Of a stretch of DNA of 6,787 bases, positions 6,551 through 6,787 are shown in pieces. The notes beneath the pieces were generated by a model, which saw only the letters and a program-made list of their open reading frames with translations, was not told the origin of the DNA and did not search any database. The position numbers were made by a program, and so were the translations under genes. How positions within the stretch are numbered: position 1 is the first letter of the stretch; every line of letters starts with the position of its first letter. Location: contig JAEZLB010000086.1 in the NCBI GenBank assembly GCA_023435945.1, positions 1 through 6,787 of the forward strand, written 5' to 3'. The stretch is from Pseudomonadota bacterium (GTDB lineage: Bacteria; Pseudomonadota; Gammaproteobacteria; Burkholderiales; Burkholderiaceae_D).

Positions 6551-6787
6551 TTATTGTCCTTGGTAGCGCTCGATTATTTGCTGTGAGTGCATCAGGCCGC
6601 GTTCGTCCGAGGAGCGACCGCCCGCTAGGTTGGATGCCTCCGGATAGGGGTCAATGAGCGCCGCTTCGACCTCGAACGCCGTCTTTTCGTCCAGGCCGTG
6701 GCGGTGGATGACGTGCGCGACCTCGCAGCCGCTGACCCGAATTTCACGAATTCTCTGAAGCTTTTCGGTCAGCTCATCCGCATCGGT
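6551..6787 (-). CDS. C-terminal part of a LEM-3-like GIY-YIG endonuclease family protein, 5' end off the window
   Basis: An uninterrupted minus-strand frame of 78 codons enters from the right edge and ends at TAA (6551-6553). It reads EKLQRIREIRVSGCEVAHVI, then HRHGLDEKTAFEVEAALID, YPEASNLAGG and MHSQQIIERY. The combination HVIHRHGL...AFEVEAALID.YP...N.AGG is what I recall from bacterial LEM-3-like GIY-YIG proteins, which are usually about 200 or more residues. There the conserved Glu in the EAALID helix belongs to the nuclease fold. The N-terminal GIY-YIG motif itself lies outside the window, so activity cannot be judged. The reading frame is clean, unlike everything between 1093 and 6402, so it probably marks the right boundary of the decayed stretch or a healthy gene beyond it. 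Many such proteins are of unknown role. Confidence 0.65.
   Translation of the reverse strand, partial: TDADELTEKLQRIREIRVSGCEVAHVIHRHGLDEKTAFEVEAALIDPYPEASNLAGGRSSDERGLMHSQQIIERYQGQ

Noticed and set aside
1..6787. CRISPR array or retron-like repeats
   Set aside because: No regularly spaced repeats of 20 or more bases were found, and no reverse transcriptase or Cas-like frame is present.

Overview
The window looks like chromosomal DNA from a GC-rich alphaproteobacterium, most likely of the order Hyphomicrobiales. The evidence is a small outer-membrane beta-barrel protein of the Omp25/31-like type, whose mature end begins ADLGG and which carries a WTGFYLGGNVGYSWG motif, together with the high GC of third codon positions. 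This placement is inferred; no rRNA or other marker gene is present.

The window has three parts. (1) Positions 1-1092 are ordinary, intact core sequence. A minus-strand outer-membrane protein gene runs off the left edge. A roughly 290-bp non-coding stretch follows, containing a perfect inverted repeat at 803-822. Then comes a complete plus-strand tRNA-Ser(GCU) gene with encoded CCA. (2) From just after the tRNA to about 6402, every recognisable gene is broken. In order these are: a cytosine-5 DNA methyltransferase C-terminus (minus, three frameshifts); about 400 bp of unassigned sequence; a short cupin-like C-terminal remnant (minus); a DUF5984-like gene (plus, nonsense codons and a frameshift); an MFS transporter (minus, one frameshift and one nonsense codon); a LysE-type exporter (minus, two frameshifts); a phosphite-dehydrogenase (PtxD)-like gene (plus, truncated at both ends plus a nonsense codon); and, joined directly to it, the C-terminal half of a short-chain dehydrogenase/reductase (plus, one frameshift). 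(3) From 6551 to the right edge a minus-strand frame is intact again. It encodes the C-terminal end of a protein resembling LEM-3-like GIY-YIG endonucleases.

The best reading is a decayed accessory region next to a tRNA gene, the classic position for an integrated island. No integrase and no second copy of the tRNA 3' end is visible here, so integration is inferred from context only. The frameshifts are strikingly uniform: six are explained by loss of one base, mostly in short runs, a seventh in DUF5984 probably is too, and the SDR shift fits loss of a GC pair. True decay is supported by at least four in-frame stop codons, by gene truncations and by the ptxD/SDR fusion. Single-base losses alone could also come from long-read consensus errors, so the raw reads matter.

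If the genes were once functional, they covered DNA methylation, two exporters, phosphite (or related hydroxyacid) oxidation and an oxidoreductase. I see no intact new system in this window.
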